From Caldisericia bacterium (GTDB lineage Bacteria > Caldisericota > Caldisericia > B22-G15): 64,000 nt of DNA. The position numbers and the translations under genes were made by a program. Positions 32,193 to 39,737 of the stretch are shown here, in pieces. Position 1 is the first letter of the stretch. Every line of letters begins with the position of its first letter. The DNA lies in the NCBI GenBank assembly GCA_030018355.1, contig JASEFN010000001.1:248001-312000 (forward strand). The letters are read 5' to 3'. The notes under the pieces were generated by a model. The model did no database searches. It worked only from the letters and a program-made list of their open reading frames with translations, and had not been told where the DNA came from.

Positions 32193-33746
32193 TTAACCTC
32201 CTATTTTCTTTAATACATAACCTGCAAATTTTGTTGCAGATGCATTTGATTCAAATACAATGGCACCTACATCTTTTAATCCTTGAATTAAATCCTTTTT
32301 ATTTTGTGGATCTTTATCAGTTGCACAAACAGTTATAACAAAAAGTGCATTTGAGTTTTTCATCGCTTCTTTTAATGCGGGAACAAGATCTTCTTTTGGT
32401 TTTGGATTTGTACCATAACCAACCACTACATCAAGGTAAAATATCGCGACATCAGGTAGTTTACTTTCTTCAATTAATCTTTTGTTTCTTAAACTAAAAT
32501 CAATTTGAGGATGTGGTCTACCAACAGTAAATTCATCCTCTCCAAAATCAATGACAGTATGGCCCTCGCTCTTCCAAGAATCTTTTAATTTGTATTTCTC
32601 ATCAAGAGGAACATTTGAATTGACAAACCCAATAAAATCTTTAAGAATAACCTGAGTCTCGTAGGTGAGGGTACCTCCTTGGAAGAAACCTCTAAAATAT
32701 TTCTGAGTTGGTTTTAATTTTTTAGATAACTCTTCTGCAAGTTTTTTGATCTCTTCTTCTTTTTCTTGTAATTCTTTTTTAAATTTATCCATTGGTATAC
32801 CCTTAGATATGCTAACTGCAAGAAGCGCTCCCTCTTCTAATGTTGGGGCAGGAATTGCCCCAATTGATTTAACTAATTCTGGATCTGCACCTAATAAAAT
32901 TCCAACTATTGGTTTTTTAATTGTTTTTGTTAAACTTCCAATCTTTTCTAAAATTTCTGGATGTGGTGGTTTTGAAATTAAAACAATAACTTTTGTCTCT
33001 GGATCATCTTTTAATGCTTCAATACCTTTCATAAATGAGAGTGCACCATACTCTTTTTTAACATCAATTCCTCCAGTTCCAATTCCTTGAGAAATTCCGC
33101 CTCCATTATTAGAAATTATTGTGCTAACCTCTTGAAGGCCTGTTCCTGCTGCAGAAACAATCCCAATATCTCCTCTATTTACAACATTTGCAAAACCCAA
33201 TGGAGCGCCATTTATAATTGCAGTTCCACAATCTGGACCCATAACAAGAAGGTCATGTTCATAACCATATTTTTTTACTTCAATTGCTTTTTCTTTTGGG
33301 ACATTATCTGAAAATATCATCACATGAAGTCCTCTTTTAAGAGCATCCATAGCTACATCACCTGCATACCTTCCTGCCACTGAGATCAAACATAGATTTG
33401 CATCTGGCATAATTTGAAGAGCACCTTCAATACTTTTTGGTAGAAATTCAGTAGTTGCTGAGATTCTCTCCTTACTTTTCTTAAGCATCTCAACAATTTT
33501 ATTTACACTCTCCTCAGCCACTCTCTCGTCTTCACTTTTCACTGCAATAATTAAATCTGTATCTTTTGCATTTACAAACTCTGGAAGAAGCATTTGAGAG
33601 TCTTGAAGTATAGATTTATTTTCTTTTGTTCCCATAACAACAGCTGCTTCAATAACTCCAGGAAGTGATGAGGCATCCTTTGAAACAAGCATAAGAGTTA
33701 CTGAATCATAATATTCACCACTTTTAATTAAACCTTTTACATACAT
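32193..33746 (-). CDS. allF: FdrA/AllF-like acyl-CoA-synthetase-fold subunit
   Basis: A 517-residue relative of E. coli FdrA (555 residues), now named AllF, a succinyl-CoA-synthetase-fold subunit of oxamate carbamoyltransferase. Shared blocks: GLIKSGEYYDSVTLMLVS at the start, MPDANLCLISVAGRYAG (~113), LLVMGPDCGTAIINGAPLGFANV (~166), GIVSAAGTGLQEV (~194), FFQGGTLTYE (~354), FTVGRPHPQIDFSLRN (~407). It stops before the conserved VINVGL...PAGG tail, which is encoded by the next small gene. Overlaps the allH-like gene by 23 bases. Together with that gene and DUF1116 it probably makes carbamoyl phosphate from a ureide. Confidence 0.85.
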   Translation of the reverse strand: MYVKGLIKSGEYYDSVTLMLVSKDASSLPGVIEAAVVMGTKENKSILQDSQMLLPEFVNAKDTDLIIAVKSEDERVAEESVNKIVEMLKKSKERISATTEFLPKSIEGALQIMPDANLCLISVAGRYAGDVAMDALKRGLHVMIFSDNVPKEKAIEVKKYGYEHDLLVMGPDCGTAIINGAPLGFANVVNRGDIGIVSAAGTGLQEVSTIISNNGGGISQGIGTGGIDVKKEYGALSFMKGIEALKDDPETKVIVLISKPPHPEILEKIGSLTKTIKKPIVGILLGADPELVKSIGAIPAPTLEEGALLAVSISKGIPMDKFKKELQEKEEEIKKLAEELSKKLKPTQKYFRGFFQGGTLTYETQVILKDFIGFVNSNVPLDEKYKLKDSWKSEGHTVIDFGEDEFTVGRPHPQIDFSLRNKRLIEESKLPDVAIFYLDVVVGYGTNPKPKEDLVPALKEAMKNSNALFVITVCATDKDPQNKKDLIQGLKDVGAIVFESNASATKFAGYVLKKIGG

Positions 33747-34593
33747 CTTCTCCTCCTTTTTTAAGCGTTAAAATTAAACCTACACTAAAATCTACTCCAG
33801 ATGTTTCACCAATCTGGAGTATATCTCTAGTACGCTCTAAAATCTCTCTCTCATCTTCAAAAAAGAGTGAATAAATCAATTTTTTTGTTTTTTCAAAAAA
33901 CATTCCCCTACTTGCTAAAAAAAGAAAATTATTTGAAATTAAATTTTCTCCTTTGGCGCTCTCATATATTAAATTTTTAAGATAATCCAAATTTTTATTA
34001 TATAGAATCTCTATTATGTTTACTCCAGTAATGAATCCATAAATAAAATCATCACCGCTTGGTGTCAAACCAACTCCTACACCTTTTATTTCATTTATTC
34101 CATCAATTAAATCACCATTAAAAATTTTTTCACTTCCACTTTTAATTTTAAGTATAAATTTATAAAATAAAGAGTTATCATCTGAAAAGTTATTAGTTAA
34201 TAAAGGAGAAAGTCCTTTTCCATTAGAAATTAATATAAGATAAGTCTCAAACAAATTTAAATTATAATAAAACTTTTTATAATCAAATTTTTCAACTTTG
34301 AGTCGCGAATTATAAATTTTATCTTCTTGAAGTGTAAATTCTAAATCACAAATAAAAAGTTTTTTATTTTCTTTTATAATAGATTTACATCTTTTAAATA
34401 GAGAGATATCGTTAAAAATTATATTTGTTGGACCATTTCCAATACTCTTGTTTCCAATTGTTAAAATTTTATCATTATTATAAAAATTAATTGAATTCTT
34501 AAAAGTAGAATGCAAAAAATATTCTCCATCAAAAATATAATCTCCAAAACCAACAATTATTAATTGTCTCTCTTTTCCTTCAATTACTTTCAA
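33724..34593 (-). CDS. allH: DUF2877 protein, AllH/YlbF-like subunit
   Basis: A 289-residue protein with the DUF2877 signature GVGVGLTPSGDDFIYGFITG (~171-190) and DVDFSVG-like C-terminal stretch (SGVDFSVGLI, ~264). E. coli YlbF (AllH, 271 residues) is the third component of oxamate carbamoyltransferase with AllF and AllG. The initiation codon is TTG at 34593, seen after AAGAGGTTATC; no better ATG is near. It lies between the HutP-like gene and the fdrA-like gene and overlaps the latter. Confidence 0.78.
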   Translation of the reverse strand: MKVIEGKERQLIIVGFGDYIFDGEYFLHSTFKNSINFYNNDKILTIGNKSIGNGPTNIIFNDISLFKRCKSIIKENKKLFICDLEFTLQEDKIYNSRLKVEKFDYKKFYYNLNLFETYLILISNGKGLSPLLTNNFSDDNSLFYKFILKIKSGSEKIFNGDLIDGINEIKGVGVGLTPSGDDFIYGFITGVNIIEILYNKNLDYLKNLIYESAKGENLISNNFLFLASRGMFFEKTKKLIYSLFFEDEREILERTRDILQIGETSGVDFSVGLILTLKKGGEDVCKRFN

Positions 34594-34608
34594 GATAACC
34601 TCTTATTA

Positions 34609-35058
34609 TTATTTAATGTGCATTATTCCTAATGCACTTTTTTCATGATTTGTAATAGGATAAAATGCAGAATCACCAAAAATACCAACACAAATCCATT
34701 TTCCATCAGAAACAACAGAAACTTTTAATGAAAGAGAGGAATCAAGTGATTCGCTATGAATTATTGCATTTAATGCTTCAAGAGATGCATGAAGTAAAGC
34801 ATGAACTTCGGGTGTTGTTTTATTTATTACATTACAATTTAGTGCTGCACCTAAAACTGCTGGTGCAAATTTTCTTCTAATTTCTGAAGCAAAACCTGCG
34901 ACCCTTGTTACTCCTACCTTATAATTTGTAGACTCAAGAATTTTTTTCTTTATTTCATTTTCTTCTTCATCTGATGACATTGAAAGAAGAAGCGCAACCT
35001 TACCAATTCTATCTATGTCCATTTTAAACTCAATTTCTTTTCTCTCTTTTTTCTCCAT
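34609..35058 (-). CDS. HutP-family RNA-binding antiterminator
   Basis: A 149-residue protein matching HutP, the histidine- and metal-activated antitermination protein of the Bacillus hut operon (148 residues). The metal and ligand residues are kept: His86 and His90 in VHALLHASLEAL and His138 in NHEKSALGIMHI correspond to His73, His77 and His138 of B. subtilis HutP, and Glu94 corresponds to Glu81. Here it heads the ureide/purine-type operon rather than a histidine operon, with its own consensus promoter and only ~15 bases of leader. Its target RNA is not obvious. The effector may be histidine or another compound. RBS AAGGAG. Confidence 0.82.
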   Translation of the reverse strand: MEKKERKEIEFKMDIDRIGKVALLLSMSSDEEENEIKKKILESTNYKVGVTRVAGFASEIRRKFAPAVLGAALNCNVINKTTPEVHALLHASLEALNAIIHSESLDSSLSLKVSVVSDGKWICVGIFGDSAFYPITNHEKSALGIMHIK

Positions 35059-35079
35059 ACTATACTCCTTAATAAATTA

Positions 35080-35108
35080 ATTATAATTATTAATCGTTTA
35101 AATGTCAA
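35080..35108 (-). promoter_or_regulatory. Consensus promoter of the hutP-like gene and following operon
   Basis: Minus strand: TTGACA at 35108-35103, spacer exactly 17, TATAAT at 35085-35080; both hexamers match the housekeeping sigma consensus completely. Start expected near 35073, giving a short leader with AAGGAG before ATG 35058. Confidence 0.85.
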
Positions 35109-35112
35109 CAAT

Positions 35113-35604
35113 TTAATACAAATTTTCTTCACTTAAAATTTCTCTTCTGATGCTAAAAAATTTATCTAAAATAAGGTTTTCTTTTATTCCTTTTACCCAA
35201 ATTTCTGGATATGGAATGGAAAAAGCTGCTCTATCTATTTCTCCATTTTCATTTTCAAAATAGAAGGCAAGGCATTCTTTTTCAAGAATTTCACCCTTGT
35301 GATGATCTGTAATTGCTATTGAAAAAATTTTCCCTTTTGGAATAAAAACTTCTCTTTTATCAAAACTTCCAACATAATAAAGTCCATTTTTAAGTAAAAT
35401 CATGAAGCCTTCTGAATTTAATATTTTCCCTTTTTCTGACTCTTTCCCAAAATATTTAACACCAAAAGTTTTAAGAAGAATATCTTTTTCATTAAATTTT
35501 GAAATAATTTTTCTGTAATCTTTTTGTTTTAACCAGTTGTAAAAAACAAGTCCAAATAAAAAAATACCGGCAATTAAATAATAATAGAAATTAAGATACT
35601 TCAT
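35113..35604 (-). CDS. Hypothetical membrane-anchored protein
   Basis: A 163-residue protein with one N-terminal membrane segment (residues ~5-23) followed by a soluble, beta-rich domain. The pattern (FMILLKNGLYYVGSFDKREVFIPKGKIFSIAI) faintly resembles bacterial PH-like domains, but this is not a firm match. It overlaps the upstream 136-residue membrane protein gene by 14 bases, so the two are a coupled pair lying between the permease gene and the hutP-like gene. Function unknown. Confidence 0.6.
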   Translation of the reverse strand: MKYLNFYYYLIAGIFLFGLVFYNWLKQKDYRKIISKFNEKDILLKTFGVKYFGKESEKGKILNSEGFMILLKNGLYYVGSFDKREVFIPKGKIFSIAITDHHKGEILEKECLAFYFENENGEIDRAAFSIPYPEIWVKGIKENLILDKFFSIRREILSEENLY

Positions 35605-36001
35605 CTTTTTCTAATTTAATTTTATCAAGTTTTGATAAAAGATAAATTAATTTTCTATATGCATAATTGTATCTATAACCCTTTTTTATATTTAATGCCT
35701 TTAAAATATCTTTTGCAATATTCTCATCACTCCATCCTTTATCTTTAAGTTTCTTTATTTTTTTTATATTTAATCTAATAATTTCTTCAAATCCTTTTGT
35801 TTCAATTAACATTGAATAATAAAAACTCATAAAAAGAACTGTTGCACCACTTAACAAAGCAGCAATAATATCAATCCATATATTGTCAGTAAATTTTCTA
35901 AAAGGTGATTTATCTGTTCCTGCAGTAAATATTAAAAATACAGTTAGAATTGTGAAAAAAATCATAAAAAAGGTAAAAATTCCTTGACTTCTCTTATCCA
36001 A
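35591..36001 (-). CDS. Hypothetical protein with two membrane segments
   Basis: A 136-residue protein with hydrophobic helices at about 8-28 and 43-63 and a charged cytosolic C-terminal half rich in lysine (IKKIKKLKDKGWSDENIAKDILKAL), which could be a short helical binding domain. The initiation codon is TTG at 36001, five bases after AGGAGGGAGAT; no in-frame ATG fits better. The gene follows the permease terminator directly. Function unknown. Confidence 0.6.
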   Translation of the reverse strand: MDKRSQGIFTFFMIFFTILTVFLIFTAGTDKSPFRKFTDNIWIDIIAALLSGATVLFMSFYYSMLIETKGFEEIIRLNIKKIKKLKDKGWSDENIAKDILKALNIKKGYRYNYAYRKLIYLLSKLDKIKLEKDEVS

Positions 36002-36021
36002 ATCTCCCTCCTAAAAATAAA

Positions 36022-36050
36022 AAGGGCAGGGATACTTACTCCCTGCCCTT
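36022..36050 (-). terminator. Intrinsic terminator after the NCS2 permease gene
   Basis: Ten-base stem AAGGGCAGGG/CCCTGCCCTT (plus one A-T pair) with a 7-base loop. The minus-strand tail is TTTTTATTTTTAGG. It ends the permease transcript (stop 36067) and lies directly before the RBS of the next gene. Confidence 0.85.
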
Positions 36051-36066
36051 ATAAAACTTTTATACT

Positions 36067-37614
36067 TTATTGTTGTGATGCTTCGAATCCAGCAAGTTTT
36101 CTTTCTTCACCCTCTTTCATCTTTGCCCATTCAGCTTCTGCTTTCTGCCATGCTTCTTCTGTTGCTTCTCTCTCCCAATATCCAAATCCTCTCTCTTCTC
36201 TTGTTGCACCAGGAAGCAGGTTATCAAGTAAAATACCAATTATTGCAGAAACAGCCATTGGTGTTGAAAGAATTGTGAAGACAATTAAACCTAAAACTAC
36301 TCCAAAAGATGCACCTTGTTCTGCTAATTTCTTTGAAAAACTATCTCTAATTGGAGAGAAGGCTGCTGGGAATGAAAGACCACCAAATAGTGATAATCCT
36401 AAAATAAAGAGGTTTCTTGAGTTATTAAGATTAACATATTGAAGGTTATTTAATCCAACTGCTGCAATTAAACCAAATAGTCCAACATACATTGCACCAA
36501 CAACTGGTTGTGGAAGTGAAGCAAAGACTGCAAATAGTTTACCAATAAGTGGTAATATAAGCATTATTATTGCTCCTGCTCTAATAACTCTACGAGCAGC
36601 AACTCTTGTTAATCCTATTGCTCCAATGTTTTCAGAGTAAGATGTAGAACTATTTCCTGACTGAAGTATACCTGCTATTAAGCATCCAACTCCTTCTGCA
36701 CCAAGACCACGAGAAATCATTCTTTCAGTTGGAGGTGGTGCCTCTGAAATTTTTGCACAAGAGTGATAATCTCCAATTGATTCAACCATTGATGCAAGAT
36801 ATGCAGCAAGCATTCCAAATGAACCTGCAACTAAAATACCTGTATTTGATGGGAAACCCCATCTAAATGGAATATATGGTTTAATTGTGAACCAAGGTGC
36901 TTCTGCAATATTTTTGAATGCTTGAGTTAAGTTTGCAGCATTACCTTCTGGAATTAATCCTGTCAATGTTCCAATAACTGCTGCTATCCAACCAGTTGCA
37001 ATTGCTGATATAACTGGAAAGAGAAGGAAGAATCTACTCTTTCTTGAGAAAACTTGAGAATAAACAATTAACGCAATAAGTGTAATTAATGAAATTGTCC
37101 AGTTAGTTGCCATATATGGAGCACCTACTGAGTAAAGAGCAAGTCCTATCATTGTAATTGTTGGACCAATTGAGAGAGGACCAATAAGTCTTTTAACTTT
37201 ACCCATAATTCCTGAATAACCAAGAATAATTTCAAAGAAAGAAGCAAACATAATTGCGCCAGCAACATGCTGAATACACATTTTCCAGTCTCCACCTTGT
37301 GCTTGAACCATTCCAATAATTGCAAATGTTGGACCTAAAAATGAGAATGAACCTCCTTGGACAATTGGTAATTTATTACCAATTAGTTGCTGACACCATG
37401 TTGTGATTCCTGAATTTAAAAATACTGCTGCAATAAGAATTGCAAGTTGATCTGGTGGAAATCCCATTGCATTTCCTACAAGAAGAGGAATTGAAATTGT
37501 TGCGCCAAACATTGTTAAGAAATGCTGGAAACCCAAGAAAAATGCAAGACCCCATCTTGGCTTACTGCCAATTGGGTAAATAACCCAACCTACTTGTTGT
37601 GTACCATTTGACAT
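36067..37614 (-). CDS. NCS2-family xanthine/uracil-type permease
   Basis: A 515-residue integral membrane protein with about 12-14 membrane helices, of the NCS2 (nucleobase-cation symporter 2) family. The family blocks are visible: FFLGFQHFLTMFGATISIPLLV at the N-terminus, QGGSFSFLGPTFAI (~84), and the signature SGNSSTSYSENIGAIGLTRVAARRVI (~318). It probably imports xanthine, hypoxanthine or uracil with protons. Placement upstream of the ureide and molybdenum hydroxylase genes on the same strand supports a purine-type substrate. It has its own promoter and terminator. Confidence 0.9.
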   Translation of the reverse strand: MSNGTQQVGWVIYPIGSKPRWGLAFFLGFQHFLTMFGATISIPLLVGNAMGFPPDQLAILIAAVFLNSGITTWCQQLIGNKLPIVQGGSFSFLGPTFAIIGMVQAQGGDWKMCIQHVAGAIMFASFFEIILGYSGIMGKVKRLIGPLSIGPTITMIGLALYSVGAPYMATNWTISLITLIALIVYSQVFSRKSRFFLLFPVISAIATGWIAAVIGTLTGLIPEGNAANLTQAFKNIAEAPWFTIKPYIPFRWGFPSNTGILVAGSFGMLAAYLASMVESIGDYHSCAKISEAPPPTERMISRGLGAEGVGCLIAGILQSGNSSTSYSENIGAIGLTRVAARRVIRAGAIIMLILPLIGKLFAVFASLPQPVVGAMYVGLFGLIAAVGLNNLQYVNLNNSRNLFILGLSLFGGLSFPAAFSPIRDSFSKKLAEQGASFGVVLGLIVFTILSTPMAVSAIIGILLDNLLPGATREERGFGYWEREATEEAWQKAEAEWAKMKEGEERKLAGFEASQQ

Positions 37615-37680
37615 AGCAATACCCTCCTTTTAAAAGTTTTTAAAATTTTTAAAGTTTAAAATAATAATTTTTATTACTTT

Positions 37681-37693
37681 TTCACCTCCTTTT
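37681..37693 (-). promoter_or_regulatory. Orphan perfect Shine-Dalgarno sequence in the permease leader (STAB-SD-like)
   Basis: The minus strand reads AAAAGGAGGTGAA, fully complementary to the 16S rRNA 3' end, about 25-35 bases after the predicted start point. No ATG, GTG or TTG follows at a useful distance. The real ribosome binding site AAAAGGAGGG is ~60 bases further on at 37621-37630. Position and sequence resemble 5' mRNA-stabilising SD elements. Confidence 0.5.
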
Positions 37694-37724
37694 AGAAAAA
37701 TTAATTAATAAAAATATATAATTT

Positions 37725-37753
37725 TATATAAAACAAAATTTCTCGATTGTCAA
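37725..37753 (-). promoter_or_regulatory. Predicted promoter of the NCS2 permease gene
   Basis: Minus-strand TTGACA (37753-37748), spacer 17, TATATA (37730-37725). Start expected near 37718, giving a leader of about 105 bases with two Shine-Dalgarno-like sequences. No purine riboswitch core was recognised in the leader. Confidence 0.7.
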
Positions 37754-37756
37754 TCT

Positions 37757-38701
37757 TTATCTATTTTCAAGTCCAGGAAGATAAGATGTTGGATCTACTG
37801 GAACACCGTTTATTCTTACTTCATAATGTAAATGTGGATCTGTAGCAATTCCTGTCATTCCAACAAGAGCAATAACTTGACCTTTTTTAACTTCATCACC
37901 TACATTTACCAAAACTTTTGAACAATGAGCATAAACAGTTACTATTCCATCTCTATGATAAATTTCAACTTCTAATCCATAACCACCATTCCATCCAACT
38001 TTTGTAACAACCCCTGATGCTGCAGCAGCAATTTGAGTTCCCTCAACTGCATCAATATCTATTCCTTTATGAAAATCTGGCTTCTTTGTAATTGGATGTA
38101 TTCTCCAACCATAATATGACATAATTGGACCTACAACAGGCCAAATGTTTGGTGTATGCTCTAAAATAGAATTGTATTCTTTTGTTGACTCTCTTAGAAC
38201 AAGGAGAGTTAATTCTACACTTTTAGATTTACTCTCAAATGCTTTTATTTTTTTATCATTTTCATCCACTTTTGCAGCTAAAGATTCTAATGTATATGTG
38301 TATTCTTTTTTCTTTTCTTCAATTAATTTGTTTATGTTAACAGGAGCACCTGGTATCATTGCAAGTTTTCTTATCTCAGTATCAAGAGATGAAAGATAAG
38401 CAATATATTCAAAATAGGCATCTATTTTTGCTGATTGTTCATTTACTTTTTTCTCTAAAATTTCAATCTGTTTATCCTTAACTTCAGAAAGATTATATAG
38501 ATTTTTTGAAGCAAGAATATTAAAACTCTCTCTTAATTTAGTGTAATCGATTATAAAATAAGTTAAAGTAATTGAAAATGATACGATAAAAAATATAAAA
38601 AGGAAATATAAAATTCTATTTAATTTTATTATTTTAACTTTACCTCTTCCATGAGGAACAATTATAATTGATATATCTTTATCCTTCCTCTTATCAACCA
38701 T
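37757..38701 (-). CDS. M23-family metallopeptidase with coiled coil and membrane anchor
   Basis: A 314-residue protein: one membrane segment (residues ~29-50), a coiled-coil region (~60-175) and a C-terminal LytM/M23 peptidase domain. Zinc ligands are seen in DFHKGIDID (HxxxD, ~211) and HLHYEVR (HxH, ~292). It is expected to cut peptidoglycan cross-links or to act as a divisome/hydrolase activator in the cell wall. The ATG at 38701 follows a TAAAAT box by seven bases and lacks a Shine-Dalgarno sequence, so its mRNA is probably leaderless. Confidence 0.88.
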   Translation of the reverse strand: MVDKRKDKDISIIIVPHGRGKVKIIKLNRILYFLFIFFIVSFSITLTYFIIDYTKLRESFNILASKNLYNLSEVKDKQIEILEKKVNEQSAKIDAYFEYIAYLSSLDTEIRKLAMIPGAPVNINKLIEEKKKEYTYTLESLAAKVDENDKKIKAFESKSKSVELTLLVLRESTKEYNSILEHTPNIWPVVGPIMSYYGWRIHPITKKPDFHKGIDIDAVEGTQIAAAASGVVTKVGWNGGYGLEVEIYHRDGIVTVYAHCSKVLVNVGDEVKKGQVIALVGMTGIATDPHLHYEVRINGVPVDPTSYLPGLENR

Positions 38702-38708
38702 TTTTTTT

Positions 38709-38737
38709 ATTTTACTAACTCACTTTAAATTTGTCAA
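38709..38737 (-). promoter_or_regulatory. Predicted promoter of the M23 gene, leaderless type
   Basis: Minus-strand TTGACA (38737-38732), spacer exactly 17, TAAAAT (38714-38709), then seven A residues and the ATG. The -35 box lies inside the 3' end of the upstream solute-binding-protein gene. Confidence 0.7.
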
Positions 38738-39737
38738 GAGGATAAAACCATCTATTATAAATCTTATAGAATTCTTGAGTTTCAATTAAATTTGAAATAA
38801 TTTCATCAATTTTTTTTAATATTTCTTCATCTTCTTTTCTTAAGATAATAGAATAGCCTTTCATATCATATACAAAATCAACTATTTTTATTTTTTTATA
38901 TCTTTTAGCATAATAGGAAGCAGTTGAAAATTTTGTAATAATTGCATCAGCAACAACTCTCTCTAAATCTTCAAGACAATACTCTAAACATGTTTCAACT
39001 TCAATTTTTTTTATATTTGGAGAAAAATTTTTAACTACATCTATTAAATTTTTTTCTGTTAAATAAACCCTTTTTCCGTTTAGTGTTGAAAGGTCTTTTA
39101 TTTTTTCTTCATTATCCCTAACTATAATCACATATCCATCAATAAAATATGGTCTAGAAAATATCAATTTTTCTTTTAATTCAAAATTTATGTCTTTCTC
39201 TGATATTCCAGATATCACTAAATCAATATCTCTATTAATTAAACTTTCTAAGAGTTTGTCTTTATCAATTCTCAAAATTGTAGGAGATAATGCAAGCATT
39301 TCTGAAATTTTTCTTATTAAATCAACCTCAAAACCAAGTTTTTTACCACCCTCACTATAAGAAAGAGGTTTGTCATTCAATGAGGTACCTATTAAAATTG
39401 TTCCTTTTTTTGTTATCTTCTCGAATGTATTGTATGTTAACACAACCTCTATTTCTTCTTCAGAATCAATTAAATCAACCTTTTTCTCTTCATCCACAAA
39501 TCCTTCTTTATGAAATAAAAGTGTGTATGTTCTTTTTTCAAAAGGATAACTTATATAAAATGTTCCATCTTCATGAGTTTTGAAACTTAATCCATTCTCT
39601 AAGATTAAGATTTCAACATCAGAAATAGGTGAACCATTTTCATCTAATACCCTTCCCTTTAAAACACTATCTTTGGGCTTCTTTTCACATGAAATAAAAA
39701 GAAGAAATAAAATTAATAAAATTACCAGTTTTTTCAT
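38715..39737 (-). CDS. Lipoprotein with carboxypeptidase-regulatory-like and solute-binding (family 3) domains
   Basis: A 340-residue lipoprotein: the signal ends in the lipobox LFISC with Cys17. Residues ~28-95 (LKGRVLDENGSPISDVEILI) form a CarboxypepD_reg-like beta domain. Residues ~110-335 match the periplasmic amino-acid-binding fold of ABC transporters (ILIGTSLNDKPLSY, GFEVDLIRKISEML, DLVISGISE, RVYLTEKN). The fusion of the two is unusual. No ABC permease gene is nearby, so it may be a surface sensor or binding protein instead. Its ATG overlaps the stop of the upstream gene as ATGA. Confidence 0.82.
   Translation of the reverse strand: MKKLVILLILFLLFISCEKKPKDSVLKGRVLDENGSPISDVEILILENGLSFKTHEDGTFYISYPFEKRTYTLLFHKEGFVDEEKKVDLIDSEEEIEVVLTYNTFEKITKKGTILIGTSLNDKPLSYSEGGKKLGFEVDLIRKISEMLALSPTILRIDKDKLLESLINRDIDLVISGISEKDINFELKEKLIFSRPYFIDGYVIIVRDNEEKIKDLSTLNGKRVYLTEKNLIDVVKNFSPNIKKIEVETCLEYCLEDLERVVADAIITKFSTASYYAKRYKKIKIVDFVYDMKGYSIILRKEDEEILKKIDEIISNLIETQEFYKIYNRWFYPLDKFKVS

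Noticed and set aside
37615-37756. Purine riboswitch upstream of the NCS2 permease
   Set aside because: No conserved purine-aptamer core or paired P1-P3 elements could be recognised; the leader is mostly A/T with two Shine-Dalgarno sequences.
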